Positions 19,008 to 27,951 of a DNA stretch of 64,000 bases are shown here, piece by piece. The position numbers and the translations under genes were made by a program. The DNA is from Bacillota bacterium. GTDB lineage: Bacteria > Bacillota > Clostridia > Tissierellales > Tissierellaceae. Where the stretch lies: the NCBI GenBank assembly GCA_023388495.1, contig JAEWGC010000035.1, positions 28,481 to 92,480 on the forward strand. Reading direction: 5' to 3'. A model generated the notes under the pieces. It saw only the letters and a program-made list of their open reading frames with translations. It did no database searches and was not told where the DNA came from. Position 1 is the first letter of the stretch. Each line of letters opens with the position of its first letter.

Positions 19008-19565
19008 ATGAATCAGAGGAATAGTACTTATGCATTGATTTTCTCAGCCTTAGGCATTGCTCTAAATATAGTACTTGGTACAGTAGCTGGAATTATTAAT
19101 ATCCCATTATTATATCTTGATACTATAGGAACTATATTTACGGCAGCTATATTTGGACCATGGTATGGGGCCTTAACTGGGGGATTGACTAATGTAATTC
19201 AAGGGCTTATCACAGGACCCAAGATAATCCCATTTGCTTTGGTTAATATTGTAGTTGGAATTGTTGTTGGTTTAATCGCTAAAAGGTGGAGATTTAACTT
19301 TGTAGTAGCAACTATAACAGGATTGATACTTGCAGTGGTAGCTCCATTAATTGGTACACCTATAGCTACTTATGTATATGGAGGTATTACAGGGGACTTT
19401 AACGATGTTGTATTTACTTGGCTAGTTCAATCAGGGCAGAAGATTTTTACAGCAGCATTTATTCCTAGAATTACGAGTAATTTTATTGATAAGATAGCAA
19501 GTTGTTTAATTGTTGCTTTGCTAATTCAAAGACTTCCAAAAAGATATACTGAAGGGGTAAAATAG
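19008..19565 (+). CDS. ECF transporter S component, CD3073-like
   Basis: The 185-residue protein has five to six hydrophobic helices and the pattern of a substrate-specific S subunit: FSALGIALNIVLGT at the start, a central FGPWYGALTGGLTN loop, and a helix leading to YVYGGITGD. S components need the shared EcfA/EcfA'/EcfT module, which is not in this window. The stop is one codon before the start of a TudS-like desulfidase. From memory, the same pair occurs in Clostridioides difficile (CD3073/CD3072), so the ligand may be a thiolated base or similar sulfur compound; that is inference. Confidence 0.82.
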   Translation: MNQRNSTYALIFSALGIALNIVLGTVAGIINIPLLYLDTIGTIFTAAIFGPWYGALTGGLTNVIQGLITGPKIIPFALVNIVVGIVVGLIAKRWRFNFVVATITGLILAVVAPLIGTPIATYVYGGITGDFNDVVFTWLVQSGQKIFTAAFIPRITSNFIDKIASCLIVALLIQRLPKRYTEGVK

Positions 19566-20054
19566 ATGGAAAGAAGTAAACGGGTTATTTTCATTTCTCA
19601 CTGTATAATAAACCAGAATACTGTAGTCTGTCCATTGGCTAGAGCTAAGGGTGCATATAGGGAAATCATTGAAGAAATTATGAATAATGAAATAGGAATT
19701 CATCAACTCCCTTGCCCTGAATATAGACATTTGGGACTTAAAAGAGAGCCTATGGATAAAAACCAGTATGATACTATAGAATATAGAAATCTCTGTAAGA
19801 ATATATCCCAAGATACTATCAATATAATGAAGGAATACTTAGATAATGATTATGAAATAGTAGGGCTAATAGGTATCAATGAAAGTCCAACCTGTAGTAT
19901 AAGAGGTGCAAAAGGTATACTTATGGAAGAGTTATTAGCCTTGGCAAAGAAAGAAAAAATAAACTTAAGAACCATAGATGTTCCAACGAATTATATGGAC
20001 GGAAGAGATAATGAAGAGTTTATTAAAGAATTAGAAGGATTAATGAAAAACTAG
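19566..20054 (+). CDS. TudS-related putative desulfidase (DUF523-like, CD3072-like)
   Basis: The 162-residue protein has C13 (in SHCIIN), C50 (in LPCPEY) and C110 (in ESPTCS), the spacing of the three cysteines that hold the [4Fe-4S] cluster in the thiouracil desulfidase TudS. TudS removes sulfur from 2-thiouracil through a cluster-bound sulfide. It starts directly after the S-component stop, so the two are translationally linked: one would import, the other desulfurate. The thio-substrate is not proven. Its TAG stop lies inside the terminator stem. Confidence 0.83.
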   Translation: MERSKRVIFISHCIINQNTVVCPLARAKGAYREIIEEIMNNEIGIHQLPCPEYRHLGLKREPMDKNQYDTIEYRNLCKNISQDTINIMKEYLDNDYEIVGLIGINESPTCSIRGAKGILMEELLALAKKEKINLRTIDVPTNYMDGRDNEEFIKELEGLMKN

Positions 20055-20077
20055 GTTAATTAACCTAGTTTTTTTAT
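20046..20077 (+). terminator. Terminator with CTAG-core stem, overlapping a stop codon
   Basis: AACTAGGTTAATTAACCTAGTT at 20049-20070 is a perfect 22-bp palindrome flanked by A-runs and seven T. The stop of the desulfidase gene (20052-20054) is inside it. Confidence 0.88.
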
Positions 20078-20157
20078 ATCATTATCTATTAAATAAACAA
20101 CGAAAATTGTATAATAGAGAATATATAAGGAAATTAAGGAATGTTAGGAGAGTAATC

Positions 20158-20487
20158 ATGCAAATAACACCATTAAGCCAACAACAATACAAAAACTTTA
20201 TCCTAGACTTCAAATATACAACTACCTACTACTATGATATAGAAATCAACCCTAATGAAATATTCTCTATATCTATAGATAAAAAACCCTTCGGATTTTT
20301 CACTTAATGAGGATGGGGAAGTATTAGGATATTTGGAAGTAACAGGTAATCCTGGAATAATAGACTAAGGATAACGGAAATACTAATATTGGATGAATTT
20401 AGAGTAAATGGAATTGATCTAAGTTCATATACTAATGATGATGTTGATAAAAGAGAAGTCAGATTAGAGATGACATATAAAGTATAG
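20158..20487 (+). pseudogene. Decayed GNAT N-acetyltransferase gene
   Basis: A ribosome site AGGAG precedes an ATG whose product begins MQITPLSQQQYKNFILDF, a start I associate with clostridial GNAT acetyltransferases. The frame breaks after IDKKPF at about 20289. A second frame continues with NEDGEVLGYLEV and stops at about 20368. A third gives RLRITEILILDEFRVNGI and ends DKREVRLEMTYKV at 20487. At least two frameshifts are present. Only about 110 codons remain of a family usually near 190, so internal parts (including the acetyl-CoA loop) are deleted. Confidence 0.7.
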
Positions 20488-20522
20488 TGATAGACAATTA
20501 ATAATTTCTAGGAGGAGATTTT

Positions 20523-20993
20523 ATGAAGCTGATTAAATTTGGTATAACTGTAATCATAATTATTTTGATATTTAATGTTTTAGGTATGTTTAATGCTGAA
20601 ACCAGCAAAAAAGTTGATGATGCAATAGATATAACTAAAGTTAAAATTAGTGAATTTAAATATAAGGATAAGTCCATAGTAGATATGTCATTAAAGGAGT
20701 TATCCTCAAATATCTCTTCTGATATCAATTATCTAAAGGAAGAGATAATTACTGAGGATAGGATTAAATTATCAGGAAAAGGATTATCTATAACTATGAG
20801 CCCCAAAAAAGATATAATCCTTATTGCTGAGGTTGATACTTCAGAATCTAAGGCTGTAGAATCCTTAGAGAAGCTTCTATATAGTTTAATGAAGAAAGAT
20901 ATAAAAATTCCAGAGGAAATTTTAGAGAAAAGCAGTTTTACGGTTATGATAGAAAAGATAGATGGAGAATATAATGTTAAATTTAGCGAATAA
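20523..20993 (+). CDS. Hypothetical protein with N-terminal membrane anchor
   Basis: The 156-residue product starts with one hydrophobic segment (about residues 6-24) and continues as a soluble, lysine- and glutamate-rich domain without a family I recognise. Shine-Dalgarno AGGAGG precedes the ATG closely. The domain is probably extracytoplasmic. There is no lipobox cysteine. It is transcribed in the same direction as DUF1653 but with a 45-base gap and no clear functional link. Confidence 0.65.
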   Translation: MKLIKFGITVIIIILIFNVLGMFNAETSKKVDDAIDITKVKISEFKYKDKSIVDMSLKELSSNISSDINYLKEEIITEDRIKLSGKGLSITMSPKKDIILIAEVDTSESKAVESLEKLLYSLMKKDIKIPEEILEKSSFTVMIEKIDGEYNVKFSE

Positions 20994-21038
20994 AAATTGA
21001 GAATTTAAAAGAAAGCTGACTAAAAAAAGGAGTAATAT

Positions 21039-21272
21039 ATGAATAGCCAAGATGCTAGAAAAATCAAGACTAATACAAAACTTAGGCATTTCAAAGGAAA
21101 AGAATATCTAGTTCTTCATGTAGCAAAGCATTCAGAAACATTAGAAGATATGGTTGTATACCAAGCTTTATATGGAGAATTTGGAATTTGGGTTAGACCA
21201 TTGGATATGTTTTTACAGAAAATAGAGAGAGATGGAAAGATAATTAATAGGTTTGAAGAGATTGTTGAATGA
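21039..21272 (+). CDS. DUF1653 domain protein
   Basis: The 77-residue protein contains the DUF1653 core: RHFKGKEYLVLHVAKHSET, the VVYQALYGEFGIWVRPLDMF segment and a short tail. The family consists of small beta-rich single-domain proteins of unknown function. AAAAGGAG precedes the ATG. It converges with the YaiI-family gene and shares a hairpin with it. Confidence 0.88.
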   Translation: MNSQDARKIKTNTKLRHFKGKEYLVLHVAKHSETLEDMVVYQALYGEFGIWVRPLDMFLQKIERDGKIINRFEEIVE

Positions 21273-21301
21273 GTATACCTCTACTTTAGGGTATATTCTT
21301 T
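21271..21301. terminator. Probable bidirectional terminator between convergent genes
   Basis: GAGTATACC pairs with GGTATATTC (one wobble) across a ten-base loop, followed by TTTTC on the plus strand. It overlaps the last codon and stop of the minus-strand gene. Confidence 0.6.
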
Positions 21302-21726
21302 TCAACCAATCTCTTTAAGCTTCTTTCAAATTCCCTATCTGATTCGGAGTTTCTTTTTTTAGCTTTACCATAATATTTATTTTGTTTTCTAAGCTGTTGA
21401 TGCAAATGTCTGCGATTTAACATCCCATCTATATTATTTGTGGAGAATACTAGTCCATTTTGACTTATGGGAATAGCTTCCTTAGATAGGCACATGGCTG
21501 CTAAGCCATAATCTTGGGTGATAATTATGTCCCCTTTTTTTATCCTATTAACAATATAAAAGTCTGCACTATCACGAGAGATGTCCACAGAAACAACTGT
21601 TGCATAAGAGTCTGTAATTTCATGAGAATAATTTTTTACAATTATTATTTCTAGTTTATGGTTTTTAGCAATTTCAACTGCTTCATCAACTACTGGACAA
21701 CCATCTGCATCTACATAAATCTTCAT
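21286..21726 (-). CDS. yaiI: YaiI/YqxD family (DUF188) protein
   Basis: The 146-residue protein begins MKIYVDADGCPVVDEA and carries DFYIVNRIKKGDIIITQDYGLAAMCL and the RHLHQQLRKQ tail of the UPF0178 family. The fold is PIN-like, with conserved acidic residues (D6, D8 and the later D in TQDYG), so a nuclease function has been suggested for the family, without firm proof. It is a single gene with the ribosome site AGGTGATAA. Confidence 0.9.
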   Translation of the reverse strand: MKIYVDADGCPVVDEAVEIAKNHKLEIIIVKNYSHEITDSYATVVSVDISRDSADFYIVNRIKKGDIIITQDYGLAAMCLSKEAIPISQNGLVFSTNNIDGMLNRRHLHQQLRKQNKYYGKAKKRNSESDREFERSLKRLVEKNIP

Positions 21727-21916
21727 ATTATCACCTCAGTTTATTATATCACGGAAATCGTTTATATAGACTATAAAACCATTATTTTCTGACAAATATA
21801 CATTGAATATGTTAAAATAGTCTTTAGGTATATAAACTTTTTTGCTAATATCAAAGTAGGATGGACATAATCAAAATAAATAAAAATATATTGTTTATAG
21901 ATATGGTGGTGGATAG

Positions 21917-24900
21917 ATGTCAAGATTAACAGATGAAGTATTAATAGATAGGGTAGAACTTTATGATACCTATATAAAGGGAAAACAATATTATGAATCT
22001 GGGAAGGTAAGAGAAGTTAAAGCAACTCCAAAACGCAACTATTATGTTGCCAATGTATTTGGTAGTTCCATATATCAATCCACAGTTGAATTTGATAGTT
22101 ATGATGATATTGTTACTACAACTTGTACATGCCATGCTTATAAAAAATATAATGGTGATTGTAAGCATATAGTTGCCTTATTAGCATTTATTATGAATTA
22201 CGAAAAGACAGGTTCAGTAAGATATAAGAAATCTGAAGGAGACATAAAAAATATACTAAATTATTATAGACACACACCAAGTAATATGAAAGTACCTGTA
22301 AATCTGGAAATTAATTTTAAATATATAGATAAAGAGCCCTCCCTTAATTTTCGAATAGGAGAAGATAAACTATACGTAGTTAGGAATATGGGAAGGTTTT
22401 TGTCGGATATAGAAGATAAAAAGGTAATAGAATTTGGAAAGAACTTCACATATTCTCCTGATATTCATTGTTTTAATCCCAAAGATAAAGAATTAATGGA
22501 TTTTTTTATATTATTATATGAAAATTACGATATTAATTTTTATAGATACTATGGTGGTAGATTTAGTAGTACCTTTAAAGGAGACAGTATATATTTAAGT
22601 CCTAAGTCTCTTGAGAAATTTTTTGAATTAGTGAAAGATAGAACCTTCAATGTAAATATATATCATAAACAGTTTAAAGATATAGTAATAACGGAGGAAG
22701 AATTGAAGCTAAATTTTGAAATAGATAAAAGTGAAAATGATCTTTTATTAAGGATTGGAGATGAGTCACAACTTTCGCCTTTAACTCCAAATGGAAGCTA
22801 TTTCTTTTATAAAGATAAGATTTATAGACTTTCAGAACAGCAAGCAAATAATATTATGCCAATATATAATGAGATAATAAAAAAAGAAATAAAGACAATA
22901 AGAATTGAAAAGGATTTAAAAGAAACATTTGTATCTGAGATACTGCCTGTTATAGGAAAATATTCAAAATTAACTATAGATAAGGATGTAGAAGAATCAA
23001 TCTATAGTGCTCCTCTGAATGCTCAGATATATTTCGATAGACAAGATGATGTAATACTAGGTAAGGTAATATTTAATTACGGAGATATAGATATAAATCC
23101 TTTTTCATCACAAAAAATATCCAATCTAGATGGAGAAAAGATTTTATTAAGAGATATGGAAACTGAGAGGTCTATAATGGCCCTTTTAGAACGAGGAGAT
23201 TTTAAAGTAGAAGACGGAGGATTTTATCTAGAAGAAGAAGAGGAAATTTTCGACTTTATAAATGATATTATACCCGAATTACAGAAGTATTGTGAAGTAT
23301 ATTACTCGGAAAACTTTAGAAATATAGGACTTATAAGCTCTAAGAATTTTAAGGGTGGATTAAGAATAGATGATGAATTAGATATGTTAGAATTTAACTT
23401 TGATATAGAGGGGATAGATAGCTCTGAACTGGAAAATATTTTTAGAAGTTTAAAGGAAAAGAAGAGATATTATAAGCTAAAAGATGGATCTTTTTTAGTC
23501 TTAGATAATAAGGAATTTGTTGATGTAGTTGATATGCTTGATTATTTGAATATTGAAGGTAAAAACTTTCATGATGGAATAGTACAAATCCCTAAGTTTA
23601 GAACAATGTACTTAGATAAATTCATAAAAGATAGAGGAATTGACTATATCAAGAAGAATGTAAATTTCAAAAGATTAGTTAGAGACATAAATGACCCAGA
23701 TGATATAGAGTATGAATTGCCTAAGGAATTGACCGTAAATTTAAGGGATTATCAGAAATTTGGATTCAAGTGGCTAAAGACATTATCAAATTATGGATTT
23801 GGTGGAATATTAGCCGATGAGATGGGGCTCGGTAAGACAATTCAAATGATAAGCTTTTTATTGTCAGAGAAGAATGAAAAGGGCCCTGAGCCGAATATAG
23901 TTATAGTTCCTACATCTCTTGTATATAACTGGGAAGATGAAGTGGAAAGATTTGCTCCTAGCCTCAAGACTTTAGTGATAGTAGGTAGCAAGGCTGAGAG
24001 AAATGAACTTATAGATAAGGTAAAGGATTATGATTTAATAATTACTTCCTATCCACTAATTAGAAGAGATGTAGAAGAATATAAAAATATATATTTTAGA
24101 TATTGTATATTAGATGAAGCGCAGCATATTAAAAATCAAGGTTCTCTTAATGCAAAGTCTGTAAAAAATATTAAAGCAAAGAATTACTTTGCTTTAACAG
24201 GAACCCCTATGGAGAATTCTTTATCTGAACTATGGTCAATATTTGATTTCTTAATGCCAGGGTATTTGTTAACAAGTGGAAAATTTAGTGAGAAATATGA
24301 AAGACCAATAACTAAGGAAGAAGACAATGAAAGATTAAGAGAGCTTAGCAATCAGATTAAGCCATTTATTTTGAGGCGAACTAAAAAAGAAGTATTAAAA
24401 GAGTTACCAGATAAGATAGAGCAAAAGATAGTAGTAGATATGGTAAAGGAACAGAAAAAACTCTATTTAGCATATTTGCAGGCTATAAAAGGTGAAATAG
24501 ATGATGAAATAAACTCAAAGGGATATAGTAAATCTCATATAAAAATTCTTGCTGGATTAACAAGGCTAAGACAAATATGTTGTCATCCAGGAATATTTGT
24601 AGAAGGATATGCTGGAAGTAGTGGGAAATTAGATTCCTTGGAGGAAATAGTAGTTGAAGCCGTAGACTCTGGTCATAGGATATTGATATTTTCACAATTT
24701 ACAACTATGTTAGGAAGAATAAAGAAACTTTTGGAAACGAAGAGAATAAACACCCTATATCTAGATGGTAGCACTCCAGTTGTAGAAAGAGGTAATTTAG
24801 TCAGGGATTTTAACAAGGGTGTAGGAGATGTTTTCTTAATATCTCTTAAAGCTGGAGGAACAGGATTAAACCTAACTGCGGCAGACATGGTAATTCATTT

Positions 24901-25132
24901 TGATCCATGGTGGAATCCTGCAGTAGAGGATCAAGCTACAGATAGAGCCCATAGAATAGGACAAGATAAAACTGTCCAAGTTATTAAATTAGTTACAAAG
25001 GGAACCATAGAGGAAAAGATATTTAAACTACAGGAAAAGAAAAAAGAGATGATAGATAAGGTAATTACTGAAGGAGAAACCTTGATATCAAAATTGAGTG
25101 AAGAAGAAATAATGTCACTATTTGAAATATAG
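21917..25132 (+). CDS. SWIM-zinc-finger SNF2-family DNA translocase
   Basis: The 1071-residue protein has an N-terminal SWIM zinc finger (C70-x-C72 and C82-x-H84), a long middle region typical of bacterial SNF2-associated domains, and a C-terminal Swi2/Snf2 motor. Motor motifs are DEMGLGKT (Lys 640), DEAQ at 733-736, LTGTPMEN, and the helicase C half with GGTGLNLT and DPWWNPAVEDQATDRAHRIGQ. Such enzymes translocate on double-stranded DNA, and bacterial members are related to RapA-type remodelling of transcription complexes. It stands alone, between its own promoter region and a shared terminator. Whether it helps the nearby defence island is not indicated. Confidence 0.93.
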   Translation: MSRLTDEVLIDRVELYDTYIKGKQYYESGKVREVKATPKRNYYVANVFGSSIYQSTVEFDSYDDIVTTTCTCHAYKKYNGDCKHIVALLAFIMNYEKTGSVRYKKSEGDIKNILNYYRHTPSNMKVPVNLEINFKYIDKEPSLNFRIGEDKLYVVRNMGRFLSDIEDKKVIEFGKNFTYSPDIHCFNPKDKELMDFFILLYENYDINFYRYYGGRFSSTFKGDSIYLSPKSLEKFFELVKDRTFNVNIYHKQFKDIVITEEELKLNFEIDKSENDLLLRIGDESQLSPLTPNGSYFFYKDKIYRLSEQQANNIMPIYNEIIKKEIKTIRIEKDLKETFVSEILPVIGKYSKLTIDKDVEESIYSAPLNAQIYFDRQDDVILGKVIFNYGDIDINPFSSQKISNLDGEKILLRDMETERSIMALLERGDFKVEDGGFYLEEEEEIFDFINDIIPELQKYCEVYYSENFRNIGLISSKNFKGGLRIDDELDMLEFNFDIEGIDSSELENIFRSLKEKKRYYKLKDGSFLVLDNKEFVDVVDMLDYLNIEGKNFHDGIVQIPKFRTMYLDKFIKDRGIDYIKKNVNFKRLVRDINDPDDIEYELPKELTVNLRDYQKFGFKWLKTLSNYGFGGILADEMGLGKTIQMISFLLSEKNEKGPEPNIVIVPTSLVYNWEDEVERFAPSLKTLVIVGSKAERNELIDKVKDYDLIITSYPLIRRDVEEYKNIYFRYCILDEAQHIKNQGSLNAKSVKNIKAKNYFALTGTPMENSLSELWSIFDFLMPGYLLTSGKFSEKYERPITKEEDNERLRELSNQIKPFILRRTKKEVLKELPDKIEQKIVVDMVKEQKKLYLAYLQAIKGEIDDEINSKGYSKSHIKILAGLTRLRQICCHPGIFVEGYAGSSGKLDSLEEIVVEAVDSGHRILIFSQFTTMLGRIKKLLETKRINTLYLDGSTPVVERGNLVRDFNKGVGDVFLISLKAGGTGLNLTAADMVIHFDPWWNPAVEDQATDRAHRIGQDKTVQVIKLVTKGTIEEKIFKLQEKKKEMIDKVITEGETLISKLSEEEIMSLFEI

Positions 25133-25138
25133 GATAAA

Positions 25139-25166
25139 TAAAACTAGGCGATAGTCTAGTTTTATT
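25139..25166. terminator. CTAG-core hairpin between convergent genes
   Basis: AAACTAGGC pairs with GTCTAGTTT (one wobble), followed by TATTTATT. It lies between the SNF2 gene and the converging flavin reductase pseudogene and probably ends both. Confidence 0.75.
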
Positions 25167-25675
25167 TATTCCTTTATAAGTATCTTAGTTATTTCTCCGA
25201 TATACAAAGTATGGTGATCGGAGTAAGGATACATTTTTTGATTAAATTCATTATCAATAAAGGATTCAGGCTTATATTCTTGAGCAAATAATTTCTTGGC
25301 AGAAATAGCTATATTTGTTTCTTTAAAATAGGGAGTATTATTTTCATGTAGAACAGCAAGCTTTGATTTTTCAAGCTTATCCTCATCTCTACCAGATTTT
25401 GTACCAAGGTAAGATAATGTTTCCCTATAACTCTCATCGAAGAAAGTCAGGGAAAATGAATCTGAGTTATCTACAAACTCCTTAGTATATCTTTGAGGAT
25501 GAATAACTATATATGCTACATTTTTATTCCACATAACCACTAAACCACCTCAATAGGCAGTCATTATATTAACTATCCTATCCTTCTCGGCGGTAATCAA
25601 TATTTAATCTTTACCTATTAATTTAAAAGGACTATAGAAGAATTCTTCTGGTGATATTTCTTTAAATTCAGCCAT
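25166..25675 (-). pseudogene. Flavin reductase-like gene with two nonsense codons
   Basis: Read from the ATG at 25675, this gene has the same 510-base length as the intact flavin reductase gene at 18279-18788, with no indel. Codon 24 is TAA (minus strand, 25606-25604) and codon 42 is TGA (25552-25550). Both are tryptophan in the intact copy. The stretch from about 25540 to 25166 remains open and could be translated only from an internal ATG, giving a protein without the N-terminal part of the flavin site. This is a duplicated gene that has recently lost function. Confidence 0.9.
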
Positions 25676-25840
25676 TCTGATGCTTCCTAAAGATTATTAC
25701 AAGTATATTATATACTAAATATAAAGAACAGTAATAGGTTTATATAAACAATAGAAATGATTAATCTTAAAGGAATAAATAGGTTAGAATATCAGGTTAA
25801 ATAATAGCATCTTATATATCACTAATAAGTGCATTTAACG

Positions 25841-25885
25841 ATAAACAGATATGGTTAAATATTTTAACCATATCTGTTTACTTTT
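25841..25885. promoter_or_regulatory. Long inverted repeat upstream of the island's regulator gene
   Basis: TAAACAGATATGGTTAAAAT-like arms at about 25842-25860 and 25861-25880 form a nearly perfect 18-bp inverted repeat followed by CTTTTC. It lies about 65 bases upstream of the small HTH gene. It may be a terminator on either strand or an operator for the HTH protein; nothing in the sequence decides this. Confidence 0.55.
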
Positions 25886-25948
25886 CTTGAAATCTACTAT
25901 ATACTTTAAGGTGAAATGCTATATAATTATATGTAAAAGGAGATTCCT

Positions 25949-26155
25949 ATGGTAATACGTTGTAACTTGTCAAGATTAATGGGGGAAGCCCGTTATAATA
26001 TAGAAGATATACATAAGGCTACCGGGCTATCGAGGACAACAATTTCAAAATTATATCACGATAAAATGGAACGAATAGATTATGAGACACTTAGTAAATT
26101 ATGTTCTTTTTTGCGTTGTCAAGTTGGAGATATATTGGAGTTTCATGAAAAGTGA
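25949..26155 (+). CDS. Small Cro/C1-type HTH regulator
   Basis: The 68-residue protein is a bare helix-turn-helix of the Xre/YozG type: KATGLSRTTISKLYHDKMERIDYETLSKLCSFLRCQVGDILEF. AAAAGGAG precedes the ATG. The gene is first in the plus-strand series that forms the putative defence operon, 49 bases before the sulfurtransferase gene, so it may control the operon. Regulators of this size are common at the head of restriction and phosphorothioation loci. Confidence 0.88.
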   Translation: MVIRCNLSRLMGEARYNIEDIHKATGLSRTTISKLYHDKMERIDYETLSKLCSFLRCQVGDILEFHEK

Positions 26156-26204
26156 TAGTTCATTATGTGCATGTACATACCAAATATATAGAGTATGGAG
26201 GTAT

Positions 26205-27926
26205 ATGATTTTGTGGTGTAAAAACTGTAGTCGAGAAACTAATGATAAAGTATGTGAGATTTGTGGAGAGCCAACAGAGCAAGATGTACCTGTAGTTATT
26301 TATTGGTGTGACAACTGTAAAACCCCAATAATAAACGAAGTAAATAGAATTGATAAAGATATATGTCCACTATGTAAAGGTGGGACAAGATATCTGTCTT
26401 CAGATTTGCGTCCTGTTTTTCCAGAAGAACGCTTGTTGCTTGAAATATTACTTAAAAAACCTCTTGCATATAAGGAAAAAACTGTATGGGTTGCTAATAA
26501 TAGATATTATATTGATGGGAAGGTAAAAGTTGTTCCTATAAGTATATTTAAAGAAAATGATGTTAGTAGTATTGTTGGTTTGATTGAAAAGTATAAATCT
26601 GAAAATGATTATGATTTCTTTAATAAGAATATAAAGGTTTTTATTTCTGCTAATAAAGAGCGATTAAATTATCTAGTTGATGAGGCAATGCAGTTTATTA
26701 GAAAAACGGCAGCTGAATATCCTAGTGAAAATGTAGTTGTATCATTTTCAGGTGGAAAGGACTCTACAGTAACAGCAGATTTGACTGCTAGGGCATTGAG
26801 TAATCCAAGTTTAGTACATATTTTTGGAGATACCACATTGGAGTTTCCGTTAACAATAGAGTATGCGCAGCGCTTTAGAAAAAATAATTCAAAGGCTATC
26901 TTTAAAGTTGCCAAAAACAAGGAGCAAGATTTTTATTCGGTATGCGAAGATATAGGACCACCTGCCCGTATGTTGCGCTGGTGCTGTTCAATGTTTAAAA
27001 CTGGACCAATCACTAGAGTGTTAAATAGTTTATATAGAGATGCCAATATTTTAACTTTTTATGGTATTAGAAAATGTGAGTCTGTTAGCCGTAGTAAGTA
27101 TAATCGTGTAGAAGATAATTCAGAAGCCATAAAAATTCAAAAACAGAAGGTTGCTTCTCCTATTTTTCTTTGGAAAGATATTGATATTTGGCTATATCTA
27201 TTAGAACAAAACGTAGATTTTAATGATGCTTATCGCTTGGGATACGATAGAGTTGGTTGTTGGTGTTGTCCTAATAATAATGAGCGTGCTCAATTTCTAT
27301 CGAGAATATATATGCCAGAACAGTCCACAAGGTGGAGGACATTTTTAATTGATTTTGCTAAAAGTTTGGGAAAACCTGACCCAGAGGTATATATAGACAG
27401 TGGGAAATGGAAAGCACGACAGGGAGGCAATGGGTTAAAGGCTGCAGAAGATGTAAAAATACGATTTACCAATTGTACAGTTGAGGACAATGCTAAAGTA
27501 TATAAATTATCTATGCCTATTGACGATAGCTTCATTGATATGTTTATTCCCTTTGGAAGGATAGCAAAGGAATTGGGGAGAAAAATGATTAATGAAACTA
27601 TTATTCTTGATATTAAAACGAATATCCCAATTATTTCTATTCAGCCATATAGCCAAGAGGGATATGATTTCGCTGTAAAAATAAAGACAATGAATGTAGA
27701 AAAACATGAAGACTTACAAAGAATGATAGGATATCAAGTTAGAAAGCATAATGCCTGTCGAAAATGCTTAAAGTGTGAATCAGTTTGTAGATTTGGTGCA
27801 ATATCTATTACTAATGATGAATATAGAATTAATCCAGATAAATGTAGACATTGTAAGATGTGTGTTACAGCTAAGTATCTTGATGGTGGATGTATGATGG
27901 ATAAATATTTGAAGACTAAAGAATAA
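26205..27926 (+). CDS. DndC/PAPS-reductase-like sulfurtransferase with zinc ribbons and ferredoxin tail
   Basis: The start is the ATG at 26205 (TATGGAGGT before it); the frame is open further upstream but overlaps the HTH gene. The 573 residues hold two zinc ribbons (C5/C8/C17/C20 and C35/C38/C54/C57), a PP-loop ATP pyrophosphatase domain with SGGKDS from residue 182, a RWCC motif (C260, C261) and a GCWCC motif (C352, C354, C355) as in DndC-like proteins, and a C-terminal two-cluster ferredoxin (CxxCxxxC ... CxxCxxC, about 520-573). DndC carries an Fe-S cluster and activates DNA backbone phosphate for sulfur insertion. The ferredoxin and zinc ribbons are unlike classical DndC and closer to archaeal PAPS-reductase-like fusions, so it may be a variant or act on another substrate. 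Confidence 0.85.
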   Translation: MILWCKNCSRETNDKVCEICGEPTEQDVPVVIYWCDNCKTPIINEVNRIDKDICPLCKGGTRYLSSDLRPVFPEERLLLEILLKKPLAYKEKTVWVANNRYYIDGKVKVVPISIFKENDVSSIVGLIEKYKSENDYDFFNKNIKVFISANKERLNYLVDEAMQFIRKTAAEYPSENVVVSFSGGKDSTVTADLTARALSNPSLVHIFGDTTLEFPLTIEYAQRFRKNNSKAIFKVAKNKEQDFYSVCEDIGPPARMLRWCCSMFKTGPITRVLNSLYRDANILTFYGIRKCESVSRSKYNRVEDNSEAIKIQKQKVASPIFLWKDIDIWLYLLEQNVDFNDAYRLGYDRVGCWCCPNNNERAQFLSRIYMPEQSTRWRTFLIDFAKSLGKPDPEVYIDSGKWKARQGGNGLKAAEDVKIRFTNCTVEDNAKVYKLSMPIDDSFIDMFIPFGRIAKELGRKMINETIILDIKTNIPIISIQPYSQEGYDFAVKIKTMNVEKHEDLQRMIGYQVRKHNACRKCLKCESVCRFGAISITNDEYRINPDKCRHCKMCVTAKYLDGGCMMDKYLKTKE

Positions 27927-27951
27927 AGTAGTATAAGAAGGAGCGTAACTT

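Noticed and set aside
25550..25606. Recoded UGA as tryptophan in the flavin reductase copy
   Set aside because: The neighbouring stop is TAA, and TGG encodes tryptophan throughout the window, so the gene is simply broken.
26082..26204. Upstream extension of the sulfurtransferase frame
   Set aside because: It overlaps the HTH gene in another frame and has no ribosome site; the ATG at 26205 has TGGAGG and opens directly into the zinc ribbon.
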